A stretch of 64,000 nt of DNA, from assembly GCA_012932865.1 (NCBI GenBank), contig SAXG01000013.1:1-64000 (forward strand). Direction: 5' to 3'. A program made the translations under genes and the position numbers. Each line of letters starts with the position of its first letter. Position 1 is the stretch's first letter. Shown here one piece after another: positions 22,716 to 34,118 of the stretch. The notes beneath the pieces were generated by a model, which saw only the letters and a list, made by a program, of their open reading frames with translations, was not told where the DNA came from and ran no database searches. The DNA is from Amylostereum areolatum (taxonomy: Eukaryota; Basidiomycota; Agaricomycetes; Russulales; Stereaceae).

Positions 22716-23483
22716 ACTGGCAATGACGTCAACACGTGTATCCCACGTGTATCTAGCACTCTAATTCGGGAACTGGCACAAGACGACTTGCAAGGATGAA
22801 AAGCTCAGCGACAGATTGCAGGTATAGGTTTGGGATGATGGAATTATGGCTCGGGGACTATGTGACTCGGCAAACAAAATAGTTTAGGACAGACGGTGTG
22901 TGTATGTTACTGGAGGCTCAGATGCAAGCCGGGTGACGAGCATATTGGCTAGGTACAATCGCGGATGAATCGGGAAGACCGTTACAGGACAATGTGTTTC
23001 TGGAACTGGCTGGTCAAAACGGGGTATAAAGTGGACGGAACGAAAGTGTTGTCTGCAAGATGATGTCAGCGAGGGGTGGGAAGCGGTCGCAAAACGGCAG
23101 AGAACACTTACATTTTTTTCAGGACACGGGTAGAGGGGCAAGGAGAGTCGGTGGGTCGACAGGCGACGATCTAGGGAGAAGTCAACAAAGTTTGTACATA
23201 AAAGGAAGGTTGAACAACTCACAGTGAAAGGGAAGGGGCGGCGCAAAGGCGAGGCCTATACAGGCTTAGTGAGAATATACGAGCAAAGTTACGACTGGCG
23301 AACACGGGGCGAGAATTGGCTGTTTTGAGGATGATCGGAGATATAGGCTAGTGCTACAGGTTAGATTGAGGAAGGCTCGAGATCCGGAAAAGAAGCCACG
23401 AGCTGAAGACGCTGTCAACACCAGGGTCAGCGCGAACGAAGCCATCCGACGGATCTACTCACATAATGAACTCCGACATCTTT
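22716..23483. other. Intergenic beyond the LINE
   Basis: Sequence at 22716 continues the locus that was contiguous with 21443 before the LINE inserted, so it may contain former promoter or first-exon sequence of the acetyltransferase. A minus-strand frame at 22884-23246 has no recognisable domain. Confidence 0.45.
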
Positions 23484-24677
23484 CTAGACGTCTCTCCACA
23501 GCGTGTCAGGGACGACGTCGTGATCGACTCTCCAGATGCCGTTAACGATCCGCACGACGGTGGGCTCAAGGTCATGTAAGAAAATAATCGCGGTCACGGA
23601 TGGGCAGTAAATGTGCAACTCGCTCGCGAGGGCCCGCATAGCGGGGACGCTGACAGGTGGGGGATCCCAGGTTGAAACATCCAGTTCTGTGCACTGAAGA
23701 TATACCAATTGTCTGAGGAGTGCGTAAAACCGTAATCTCTGGATCGAAATGAGATATGGCGCAGAACAACTGAGGAAGGAGAACAATTGACTTACCTCTC
23801 GGCCATCGACAGGAAGCGCGAAGGGTCCCGAATAGCGGAGTTGCGGGTCGGGGACGAAAGCGTTAACAAGGCGGGATAAAAATTGTTGGGAGAATCGCTC
23901 CGTGTAGGACGAATCAGCGATATTGACAGAGAGGAAGGGGCGGGTCGATAAGCGTAGGTTGAACACGAGGAGGTCGAGCTCTGCACGCTTGGCGGCAGGC
24001 TCCGTACGAGAAAAACACGACTTGATGTGCGTGACAGGGCGTCCTGGCACGAGCAGAGCGACCGCTTCGGTGAATGTACATTCGAGAATGGAAAGTGTGG
24101 GTAAAGGGCGTGGAACGGTGGGTGGAAGAGCGCTGATAGTTGCATTTTCGGGAATGTCCTCGCGAAAATCCGCAATGTTCAGGTCGGAGAGGGCGGATTG
24201 CGTGGATAGAAAAGATATGAGGGCACCGTCCCAAGAAAGATCGCAGTGGAATGTTTTTAGTTGAAATTGACATCCACTGAGGATCCAGGCCTGATCTGCA
24301 GGACCGCCATTGTCGATGTGGATGTTGAGGAAACGTAAATGGACGGTGCGACGGAGCGCTCGGGCGATGGCGTCCCAGTACTCTGGCACCGGGGAGGATT
24401 CTGAGTGGTCCGTATCCGTTGCGCTGGCCTCGCTACGATCCGAAAAGGATACGGTGAGGGCGACGACCAGTGGCGCCAGACGCTTCTGTTCAGCGAGGAG
24501 TTCACAGAGCGCTACCGTCCCAGCCGGTTCCGTCATCTGTAGCGTATTGTATAACGCGCGCTCGGCAGCAGCCTGGAAGGGTTTAGATACCCTGCACACG
24601 TTGCACAAATCCGAACGATTCCCCAGCGACTTGACGATCAGAGAGTATATCTCTGGGGATAGGTCCGTGGGCTGCAT
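23484..24677 (-). CDS. F-box-like protein B
   Basis: Two exons, complement(23484-23738, 23796-24677), encode 378 residues. The intron is 57 bp with a GTAAGT donor and happens to keep the frame open. The protein starts with an F-box-like motif at the very N-terminus (LSPEIYSLIVKSLGNRSDL, then CRVSKPFQAAAERALYNTL), a variant common in Agaricomycetes where the box opens the protein. Leucine-rich segments follow (TVHLRFLNIHIDNGG, SALSDLNIADF). By family logic it would be an SCF substrate receptor. It is unlike the tandem F-box paralogs further right and the frame is intact. Confidence 0.85.
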   Translation of the reverse strand: MQPTDLSPEIYSLIVKSLGNRSDLCNVCRVSKPFQAAAERALYNTLQMTEPAGTVALCELLAEQKRLAPLVVALTVSFSDRSEASATDTDHSESSPVPEYWDAIARALRRTVHLRFLNIHIDNGGPADQAWILSGCQFQLKTFHCDLSWDGALISFLSTQSALSDLNIADFREDIPENATISALPPTVPRPLPTLSILECTFTEAVALLVPGRPVTHIKSCFSRTEPAAKRAELDLLVFNLRLSTRPFLSVNIADSSYTERFSQQFLSRLVNAFVPDPQLRYSGPFALPVDGREVSQLFSFLSCSAPYLISIQRLRFYALLRQLVYLQCTELDVSTWDPPPVSVPAMRALASELHIYCPSVTAIIFLHDLEPTVVRIVNGIWRVDHDVVPDTLWRDV

Positions 24678-25683
24678 GTATCGAGAGGCATCACCCTAAA
24701 CCAAGCAAACATGTCTTATAAATTAAATATGTCCGGTCGCGAAACGGTACAAGCGCTTACGGTGCTGCAGCGGCAACACGACGACGGTGAGATGAAAACG
24801 CGCGAAAAAAGGACGCTACTCTGTACACACATGATAAGCAACGGTGGCGGGCAGAGGGAAAAGATGCGTACAGGACGAGGTATGTGGTATCAGATTGCCT
24901 CGAGGCCACAGCGCGGAAGGATATCGTGTTCAGCAGATGTGCGAGAGGGTTGAGGGCGGACGGGGAAGGCGAAAGAGGACTAGTTTCGACACTGACATCA
25001 CCAGGGCCTTTGAGGGGATGGAGACCCGTCTCCGTTGCGGCGGCCAGACATCGGCACGCGCGAGGAGGATCTCCGGGCGTACAATGAATGCCCGTGGATG
25101 GGTGTGGGAACCTTGGTAGGAACCGTCGTTGTGCCGTTAGCCGTGGGAGTTCGTGACCGGCGCGAGGATGAGAAGAAAGCACAGGCCGCCTTCATGTTGT
25201 AGGATCACGGCTTATCACAGTCGCGCATGTGGCAACCGGACACCTCGGTTCCTCCGCCCCTTGTCCGAAGGTCAAGCAAAGAGACGGTGAGAAGGCTGTA
25301 CACTAGAATACAAGGCGTCCCTCTTTCGTGCAAGTCGCTAGCGGCACATGTGCTCAGGCGTTGCAACGCGTAACTCGGGTTGTACGGGCCTCTCGGCTGG
25401 ATCTATAGAGTATAAGCCCAAGTTCAACGGCGAGAAAGCATGCGAGACGATAGGCACTAACAAGGCTCAGTTTCCACCCGTCAGTGCTCATCGGTCGGTG
25501 TTGTGGGTTCGGAAGCGCTCTAAGGTAAGACCGTTGAGAACATATGTCGCATACAGGTGCGGTTATACATACCTTGCGGTCCTTCAACGCCGTCGGGGCC
25601 TAACCCTTTTGCCATACCGTCACTCCCCTATCGGGTTTTCCCATGTCCCCGACGGTCTTCGAAATTGCGGCCGTCTCCCGCTA
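24678..25683. other. Intergenic, no resolved gene
   Basis: Overlapping short frames on both strands, none with a recognisable domain. This includes the promoter side of F-box-like gene B. Confidence 0.45.
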
Positions 25684-25877
25684 TTATTGCTTTTTGCAAA
25701 GATCTTGGCGCGGCCCGGTTTTTCTCGCGCGCGCGCGCGCGAGCGAGAGCTCAAGTATATATACGAGTATTTTTATATCTCGGGATCTAAGCAACGGGGA
25801 CACAATGGGACAATTGGGGTGTGTTCAGGTCGTAAATACGAAGAGAATGGTGTAGATATATCACGGAAATACATGCA
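25684..25877 (+). repeat. Left arm of 194 bp inverted repeat
   Basis: This arm matches the reverse complement of 26640-26833 over its full 194 bp with only scattered substitutions. It contains a (CG)n run flanked by CTCG/CGAG near 25725-25745 and a TATATATACGAG stretch. No target duplication was found outside the arms, so the element type is not established. Confidence 0.88.
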
Positions 25878-26639
25878 GGACAAGTACCAGAAATCACTCT
25901 CACTTTCTAGCCCCTTCCAACACTCTCATGAACTCCAATGGCCCGAGGCAACTGATGGACTGGAGATATATCTTCTGGGAAGTAAAGACGACGGATGAGG
26001 ACAAGCATTGTAGGTGAAACTTGAAGGGGAACATTGGGGGACGCGGCACCACGAGGGTGTAGGTTTCTCATGTAGTATGTCGAGGTAGAGTAATGATAAG
26101 ACCTAGAAAAAACAGGTTGGATGAGAAGGAAGCGAATTCAATTACGAAACGAAGTGATTTTAGACGAAGTTGAGAGGGAGGATGTGTGGAATGGAAAGAG
26201 TATGACATGCTCACCAAATGCCAGTGGATTGGATCCCTCAATCTCGTCCGTTGCTATCAGCCCATCACATATGTACTCTACTCAACTTGTGTGTGGCGGG
26301 TACTATTCCTTGGTCTGGGATGATAGAGTGGGTAAACGGAGACGCCAGAGGTTTTGCGGCGGGGGCAGGGGGTGGTGGGAGTACGGAAGGTTCAATTGGC
26401 ATCAGCCAAGTTCACGCGCTCACACAATTCACGCGGCGACACCCCGTTCCCGAGTCTGTTGTCTCGCTACACCCATCCGCGGTGTCCGTACTCACAATGC
26501 ATACTAGCAGCACACTCCAAACCTCTCCAAACGATAATATCTGGCTCCAATATTCAATCTAGGTCGTTAGAGGCCCGCCAGAGGCGGGGACAAAGTTGAA
26601 GAGCAACTAAAAGGCCAAATGATTTTTACAGCCCATTCT
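25878..26639. other. 762 bp spacer inside the inverted repeat
   Basis: Frames such as 26121-26507 (plus) have no recognisable domain and no transposase motif was seen. It may be the body of a non-autonomous element bounded by the 194 bp arms. Confidence 0.4.
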
Positions 26640-26833
26640 TGCATGGATTTCCGTGATATCTTTACACCATTCTCTTCGTATTTACGACCTGAACACGCCC
26701 CGATTGTCCCCTTGCGTCCCCGCTGCTTAGATCCCGAGATATAAAAATACTCGTATATATACTTGAGCTCTCGCTCGCGCGCGCGCGCGCGAGAAAAACC
26801 GGGCCGCGCCAAGATCTTTGCAAAAAGCAATAA
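26640..26833 (-). repeat. Right arm of 194 bp inverted repeat
   Basis: Partner of 25684-25877 in opposite orientation and of equal length. Reading both arms in the same sense gives the same peptide-like string, which explains the matching short frames at the two places; I treat these as repeat, not genes. Confidence 0.88.
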
Positions 26834-28382
26834 AATTAAAAGCGCATGTGAGTGATGCGCCTACCACCAGGAATGGCGTACCTATGTTGTATAGTCGGTA
26901 GCGTCGAATTCCTAGCGCAGAAACCTTGCAGGTTTTGAGGCCGACTAGGCATCCTGCCGATAGTTTACATCGTGAGTACCCTTGCCCATGCGGCGTCGAA
27001 AGAGGACATTGTGAACCACACGTACGAGCATTTCCATCCATTTGTGGGGATTTCCGCCGATAATCTTCCGCGGGTGGTGTGGTGACGTCCAGTTTGAAGG
27101 CCTCTTCTACCGACAAACACCGATTCCTCGATGCCTGTCCGTGTACGGGGAGCCGAGGCAAGGCGAATGGGTTTCCAGACCTCGCGATGAGAGCACATGG
27201 CCCACCCGAACTCTCTAAGCAAGCAGACGATTACCATCGGCCGCGGAAGAGGGGATTTATTTTGCACACCCTTCCATTCAAGGGACCCGTTGTACGCGAC
27301 TTTGCGATGGAAATGTTTCCCCCTTTCGTCCACTCGGTTCCGTACGGTCCAGTGAAGGAAAAGCATCCTGAGACCAAGGAAAGAATATACTTAGTCGCGG
27401 GTGATTTTACCGAGGTACGAGAGAAACATACGCTCTCAAGTTCGGCTCGTGGCGACCTGGTCGCGGCTGAATTGATTCATCTTGGTGTCCGACGTTCCGT
27501 TGAATGGTGGCATCTGTGAGGGCCGCTCGGACAACCCTATACACCTAGTTGGAACTCGTTGCTGGTAAAGGATGCCCGGAGACAGGCCGATGCAGAGACC
27601 CGCCTTTGACTTCGACAGGGCGGGACCTGCACAATTTATAAATCGGTAACATCTGAATCGGGGAAGTAGGAGCACGTACCCATCGCCCGCGAGAGGAAGT
27701 ACGCACGGATGGGGAAAGAGACGCTCATGTGATGTTGCCCTTCTTGTAGAGCGCCGGGAGCGACACTGTCTCGGAGCTGGCTAGAATTGCCCCCGCGATG
27801 AGAGCCCGTCGTATTAACGCCGTGGCGCGGGAGAGGCGGTGAGCTCGAAACCTTGGAGAATGAGGGTCAGGAGCCCCCCTTCGAGCGAGTTGTATCTTGG
27901 GCGACGTCATAACTATTGCCGCCGAGGATAGGCAGCGGGAACGCTTACGAGGGGTAGCGCCGGTTGCTGAAGGCGGTGAGACATCAATAGGAAAGAAACG
28001 ATGTGAAACCCGTGGGTCTAGTAATGGGAGAACAAAGCATTAGTTTCGCGCATGGAATCAGAGACGGATCGCCTACCGAACGCTCAGAGCGTTGATCTGG
28101 GGGTAGCGGCCGCGAACCGGTGAAACCTGGCGCGAGTCGAGGCTCGCCAGACAGTGGTTTCAGGTCGGACGTCGAGTTTATCAAGCTCGTGAGCACATGG
28201 GCGGGGAGACAAATCAGAGCGAGAATGACGCGAGGGATCCAGTGATGATAGAAGGAATTGTATTCATGCAAGAATAGAACGGAGATAGGATAGTAGTATG
28301 GATTACAGCGGCGAACAAAGCCGAAAGAGCGGGGAAACAGACCGGCAGTGACGGCACAACTTGGACGGGGGCGGACGTTCTG
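26834..28382. other. 1.5 kb without a supported gene
   Basis: A plus-strand frame at 27079-27519 (starting at GTG) is fairly protein-like but lacks an ATG, a domain and splice partners. Other frames are weaker. The right edge is the 3' flank of AP-2 sigma. Confidence 0.4.
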
Positions 28383-29081
28383 TTACTCTAACTTTTCTAG
28401 CTCTTCAAGGCGGGATAGCACGACGTCCTTGCTGGTCTCCTCGATCTCGCCTGCGAGGAATATCTCGTCCAGGATGGCATATACCTGAAATTCGTTGGAT
28501 AAGGAAGGGCTGTAGACGTTTGAGGATAGTCACGCACCTTGTAGAAATTGAAAACGAGGTCGAGTTCGCAGACGTTGTCGAAGAACGAATCTGGGCGGCC
28601 GTAAGAGGTGGTAAGTATGTCGATGACGAATCGCGCACCCAGGATCTCCACAAAGAGATGAATCGCCTCGAGGTATGCCAGTTCATTGTCGTTCGCGTCC
28701 ACGCAGACGCAAAAGAACAAGCCAGCGTACCGCCTGTACACGACCTTGTAATTCCGGAACTGCGAGGCTCGATCAGTACGGCGCAAGGATGATAAAGGGA
28801 GGGACGAACCTCCACAAAGTTCGACTGGTACTTCTGGTCCCTCGGAGCCACTAGCCTATGCACCTCTCCACGCAAACGAACCTATAGGACGCGTGGTCCC
28901 GGAACGATCAGCGGATACGACGGTTTATAACTCGCAAACGACGCACCTTCTCCTCATCGTCGTAAGGAACATACCACTTGGAGAGGCGGGTTTTCCCCTG
29001 GCGGTTCTATACTAGCTTGAGTGAATGATCTTCGAAGAGGAACTCTGGATGGATGACCTGGACAAGGATGAACCTGATCAT
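28383..29081 (-). CDS. APS2: AP-2 adaptor complex subunit sigma
   Basis: Six exons, complement(28383-28484, 28538-28590, 28639-28759, 28810-28881, 28947-29006, 29058-29081), encode 143 residues, exactly the family length. The first exon is only eight codons (MIRFILVQ). Diagnostic segments are [52 protein letters not shown] and [14 protein letters not shown], ending in [11 protein letters not shown]. The sigma-2 subunit belongs to the clathrin adaptor core, where it helps bind dileucine cargo signals at the plasma membrane during endocytosis. All splice sites are GT-AG, introns are 48-65 bp and the frame is intact. Confidence 0.97.
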
Positions 29082-29593
29082 GGCGAGGAGGAAAGTCGTC
29101 GACGCAGTGATCCGAGTCCGTAACCGTGCCCTGACGCGCTGACGCGGACTTTCTCTATGAGAGTAGCCCATATATGGTCGGGAGCCTACGGGTTTACATT
29201 CAGATTACGACCCAATCGTCCTTTCTGTGACACTCCTTGCCTTGGTGGCACATACCGTCCGTGACACTCCTCTTGTACTCCTGAGTCCTCCCAACGTCGT
29301 AGGCAAGCGCTGTCTCGTAAGAAGCCCCATAGGTAGCGCCAACGGACTCTCCTAACTGAACACAAATGGTAACTGCTTTATGGTCGCCGACGGTGCAACA
29401 AAGTTTTACTATTATTCTACAGAACGGCAACAGTCTGAGACACGCATGGACCTGTTTTCGCGACGAGGACTCAGGGGATCTCGCCTCTTCTCTTGTACCA
29501 TCACGCCCCTAAGCGAATATCACACCCTCTCCCACAAGCTGTCCCCAACGTTCCGAACGACGACGAGCAACAGCCCATACTAAGCAAACCACG
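29082..29593. other. Divergent promoter region; start of duplicated F-box segment
   Basis: This lies between AP-2 sigma (minus) and F-box gene C (plus). From about 29430 the sequence is related to 31795-31973 upstream of gene D, including a GTTTTCGCGACGAGGACTCA stretch, so the tandem duplication unit includes the promoter. Confidence 0.6.
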
Positions 29594-31458
29594 ATGAGCA
29601 GTAGCGGCAAGAAGGCTGCCAAGGTGTGTTTGCTATGCGAATTATATTGTTTGGTGTCGTCTGAACTCCTGTGGGCAGCCCAGGCCTTATGTCCCCCCGA
29701 TTCCGCCCCACCTTTTTCGGGATCCCCAAAGCTCGCCGAAACGCCTGGGCTGTCCTTCAAACAAAGGAGCAGATTGCAAACGCAGCTCTGTGCAAAATGC
29801 GGACGGAGATGAATACGCTTCTTCCCATATCTCTCCTTCCCATCGAAGTCCTCTGCAAAATCTTCGCTATAGCCGCCGCTATCGACCCCATGATCGTGTC
29901 CACCCTCCGCTACTATCCGCTCTCGGCCCGCCGAAAGATTGGGTGGATCAAAGTATCGCATGTCTGCAGAAGTTGGAGGGAAGCCGCCCTCGGATGCCCC
30001 ACTCTCTGGACAAACGTACCACTCCACGGTGGGGCGTTCTGGCGCAACGCGTTTCTGGCCCGTTCCCGCGCGGCAGCCATTGACGTTACGGCGCCGAAGG
30101 TGGATAGGGAATGGTATTCCGTCTCGACAATCTTATCTGAACACCTTCACCGCGTCCGCAAACTTTCCGCCAGCATCCAGAATCAAAACGATCTCGGCTT
30201 CCTTTCCTCGCCCGCCCCCCTCCTTGAACATTTCGACATCGACTGTTTCAACAACGGTTCCGTGCCCCTAACTTTCCCAAAGCTATTCTCAGGCCATGCA
30301 CCGCGCCTCACCTCCGTCTCCATATCTCAACCACCCGCCTTTCCTGTACACCCCACCCTCTATGCCAACGTTTACAAATTTGCCATCAACCGCGACATCT
30401 CCGACCGCGACACTTTCCTCATACCCTCCGTATTCGACTTCTTCTCGACCTTGCAGAGCATGTCAAGAATAACAGACCTGCAACTGAACGGCTGTCTGCC
30501 CGCGGTGCCGGGCCCTCCGTGGCCTGAACACACACTCCATCTCCCCCACCTCTCCCACTTGGAACTCAAGGGTCCCATTGCGCATGTTTCTGGGGTCCTG
30601 GACCAGGTACGCCTCTCGCAGTTGTGCACCCTTCGCGTTGTCTGCGAAATGGCCAACGATAACATGATGGACGTACACGACGTTCCCCCGTTCCTTCGCG
30701 CGTTGTGCCGGACGGGCCTCTTCGGCTCCGGCCAGCACAGACCTAGAGAGGCATTTGTCGTCCGCGCGTTGAGCGTGTCCTCTCACGCTCAAGACTGCCT
30801 CGAGGTCAATGCATGGCCCACTCCCCACTGCGTTGACGAGTGCAGCGCTCTCATCGATCAGAGGAATTCTCTCTTCTCCCTCAGCTTCCAATGGCCAGAG
30901 GGTCAGAGTGGGAGCCATTCCGTCGTGGGAAAGCTCGTGTGCCAGTCGGTTCCGCTCGACGAGCTCGAAGTCCTCGCCGTCCACTCCCTCTTGTTAGGAT
31001 GGACCCCTGAAATTTGGAAAACGATATTCGATCGGTGCGCGAAGGTCAGATCCGTACACAGCGTGCACGGAGATGCGATCTCCCTCTTCCACGCACTCTT
31101 CCCCCACACCCAGCCTGAGCCCGAAGGTCATCCGAACGAGGTCCTCTTCCCGTCCCTTTCCAGCATCTCCGCCTTCAACGTCAACTTCTACGCACCCGTG
31201 ATGGGGATATCCGCAGAGCCGGTGCGCGACTGGTTGCGCAGGCTTTTCCAGGCTCGACGTGGTGTGGGCCATCCGATAGCGAAGCTGCAGGCGGGGAAGC
31301 AGAACTCGACGCTGGATTGGGCGGACGGGTTGCGAGATGTGGTGAGCGTGGAATGGGCCATGGATCATTATGGGCGCGATATCATCTTCTCGAGCGCGGA
31401 GGCTATGGGAACAAGCATCCACGATGAGGACGGGCAGAATGATGGGAACGGGGATTAG
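29594..31458 (+). pseudogene. F-box-like/LRR protein C, frameshifted tandem copy
   Basis: Exon 1 (29594-29623, MSSSGKKAAK) and exon 2 (29679-31458) match gene D in structure. Relative to gene D and paralogs H and I there is one extra T near 29723 (GGGATCCCC against GGGACCCC), which breaks the join between exon 1 and the F-box frame. From there a 595-codon-class frame is open to 31458: F-box at ISLLPIEVLCKIFAIAA ... SHVCRSWREAALGCPTLW, then leucine-rich repeats. It could still be translated from the downstream ATG at 29689, losing the conserved N-terminal ~15 residues. I call it a probable pseudogene or sequence error rather than a confirmed loss. Confidence 0.75.
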
Positions 31459-31973
31459 AGGCAGGCAATACGTTGCGGGCACTCTTTCAGCGTGTTTTGT
31501 CAACGCAACGTCGAGTCTGGGAAAGTGTGGTCTGGACACTGTGCAACATATACTATGTTCGCTAGACGGGAACTCTTCCTCGTCGTTCCTACATCTACTG
31601 TACTTATAATAGGTGTTTCTATTAAAAATGTGTGCTCGTGCACGGTACCAGGACGCCGAACGTCTGTTCACTGTTTTGACGTTTGTTCGGGTCGTACAAT
31701 GTCGAGGTGACAAATTCGTAATATCATCACTTGGATAAGCTCGGAATAAGTAAGCTGCGTATAGCACGCCGTCGACATCCGTGTGAGAGAGTCAGTGAGA
31801 CACTCCGGAGTCCGCATTGACCTGCAGCTGTTTTCGCGACGAGGACTCAGGGGTCTTGCCTCTTCTTTTGTACTTCCACCACACCCCTAAACGAATTATC
31901 TTCCCTTTCTTCCACAATCTATCTCCAACGTTGCGAACGACGACGAGCAACAGCTCACACTAAGCAAATCGCG
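31459..31973. other. Intergenic within tandem F-box pair
   Basis: 3' flank of gene C, then promoter of gene D. The last ~180 bp repeat the upstream region of gene C, supporting a tandem duplication of promoter plus gene. Confidence 0.6.
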
Positions 31974-33846
31974 ATGAGTAGTAGCGGCAAGAAGGTTGTC
32001 AAGGTGTGTTTGCTATGCGAATTATATTGTTTGGTGTCGTCTGAACTCCTGTGGGCAGCCCAGGCCTTATGTCCCCCCGATTTCGCCCCACCTTTTTCGG
32101 GACCCCAAAGCTCGCCGAAACGCCTGGGCTGTCCTTCAAACAAAGGAGCAGATCGCAAACGCAGCTCTGTGCAAAATGTGGACGGAGATGAATGCGCTTC
32201 TTCCCATATCCCTCCTTCCCATCGAAGTTCTCTGCCAAATCTTCGCCTTGGTCGCCGCCACGGATCCCGTGGTTACGGACAACAGGTGTCGTGGCTATCC
32301 CATTTTAACCCGCCAAACGCGTGGGTGGATCAGAGTGTCGCACGTCTGCAGAAGTTGGAGAGAGGCGGCTCTCGGATGCCCCACCCTCTGGACCAACGTA
32401 CCGCTCTATAGTGGGGATTTTTGGCGCGACACCTTTCTGGCTCGCTCTCGCGCCGCTGCCATCGACGTCACGGCGCCTAGGATGGGAACTAAATGGCATA
32501 CGACCTCGATAATCTTATCCGAACACCTCCACCGTGTCCGTAACCTCACCGCCTACATTCCCAGCCAGGACGTCCTCGACTTCCTTTCCTCCCCCGCCCC
32601 CCTCCTCGAACATCTAGACATCGAGTGTTTCAGCGGTGGTCCCGTTCCCCTAATCTTCCCAAATCTCTTTTCAGGCGATGCGCCACGCCTTACCTCCGTC
32701 TTTGTGTCCGAGTCGTCTTCCTTTCCCGCACACCCCACCCTCTACGCCAACGTTTCCAAATTCGCCATCAGCTCCAGCATTCTCGACCCCGACGCGTTCC
32801 ATATTCCATCCACCTTCGACTTCTTCTCGACCCTCCAGAGCATGTCCGAGATCGCGTACCTGCAGCTGGACGGCTGCCTACCCGCGGTGCCGGGCCCGCC
32901 ATGGCCTGAACACACCTTGCATTTCCCCCACCTCTCCCATTTAGAGCTCCAGGGACCGATCTCGCACGTTTCCGGAGTCCTGGACCAGATACGGCTCTCG
33001 CGATTGTGCGTCCTTCGTGTTCATTGCGAAATGTCCGGCGGCCAGATGGCGAATGAGCACGACATACCCCCGTTCCTCCGCGCCTTGCACCGAACAGGCC
33101 TTTTTGTCGGTTCAAAGAAACCTGGAGAGGCGTTCGTCATCCGCGCGCTGCGCGTATCCTCCTACGACGAGGATTGCATCGGGGTCTCCGCGTGGCTCAG
33201 ACCCTACTGCGTCGACGAGTGCAGCTCTCTCGTTGATCAGAGGGATCCTTCCATCGTTCTCGGCTTCCAATGGCCAGATGGCCACGGTGGGTTGCCAGAA
33301 CGACGCCCTCTCACCGTGAGAGGGCTTGTGTGCCAGTCGCTTCCTCTTGATGAGCTTGAAGTCCTCGTCGTCGACTCCTTGTGGTCTGAGTGGACCGCCG
33401 AAAGATGGAAAGCGTTATTCGGCCGGTGCGCGAAAGTCAAATCCGTGTACAGCGGGCGCGCGGAAGCGATCTCCCTCTTCCACGCACTCTTCCCCCAATC
33501 CGAGCCCGGGTCCGACGGCCGCTCGAACGAGGTCCTGTTCCCGTCGCTTTCCAGAGTCTCCGTCTTCAACGTCAACTTCTACGCACCCGCGACGGAGGGC
33601 TCCGCGGAGACGACGCGCGACTGGCTGCGCAGGCTGTTCCAGGCTCGACGTGATGTGGGCCATCCGATAGCGAAGCTGCAGGCGGGGAGGAAGAACTCGA
33701 CGTTGGATTGGGCGGACGGCTTGAGGGATGTGGTGGACGTGGAATGGGTTCAGGATCGTTATGGACGCGATACCATCTTCACGAATGCGGAGGCTCTGGC
33801 CGATCCCCACGATGATGAGGACTGGCATGATGAGAACTGGGATTAG
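31974..33846 (+). CDS. F-box-like/LRR protein D, intact tandem paralog
   Basis: Exons 31974-32003 (MSSSGKKVVK) and 32059-33846 give 605 residues with a 55 bp intron. A conserved lead-in (RDPKARRNAWAVLQTKEQ) precedes the F-box-like motif (about residues 58-130: LPISLLPIEVLCQIF, then VSHVCRSWREAALGCPTLW). The rest is a leucine-rich array with recurring motifs shared by C, H and I (APRLTSVFVSES, HTLHFPHLSHLELQGPI, DWLRRLFQARR). It is the closest relative of gene C and the cleanest member of the four-gene subfamily in this left pair. The predicted role is an SCF substrate receptor, by family only. Confidence 0.9.
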
Positions 33847-34118
33847 AGGCGGGCGATGCGCTACGCGTACTCCTTCAGCGTCTTCTGTCGACTCAACGCC
33901 GAGAGTGACAGCTTAGTGGTGGTGCATCATGCAACATATGCTATGTTCGCTAAACAGGACCCCTTCCTCATCTGCTGTATAATAGGCATTTCTTATTTTT
34001 CCAAGAAGACAAAATACGTGCTCGTCGTTCCTGACTCATAGCTTCGAGAGGAGATCCGTGAGAGGCGTTTGTCCAGTAAACGGAGTACATTGGCGGTGAC
34101 CATTGTCCTCGCTAGTCT

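Noticed and set aside
25687..26830. Matching frames in the two inverted arms (MLFAKILARPGFS-type).
   Set aside because: The identity is due to the DNA inverted repeat; the peptide contains translated CG and TA runs and is not a protein family.
27079..27519. Plus-strand frame of 146 codons.
   Set aside because: Starts at GTG, has no recognisable domain, overlaps a comparable minus-strand frame, and no splice partners were found.
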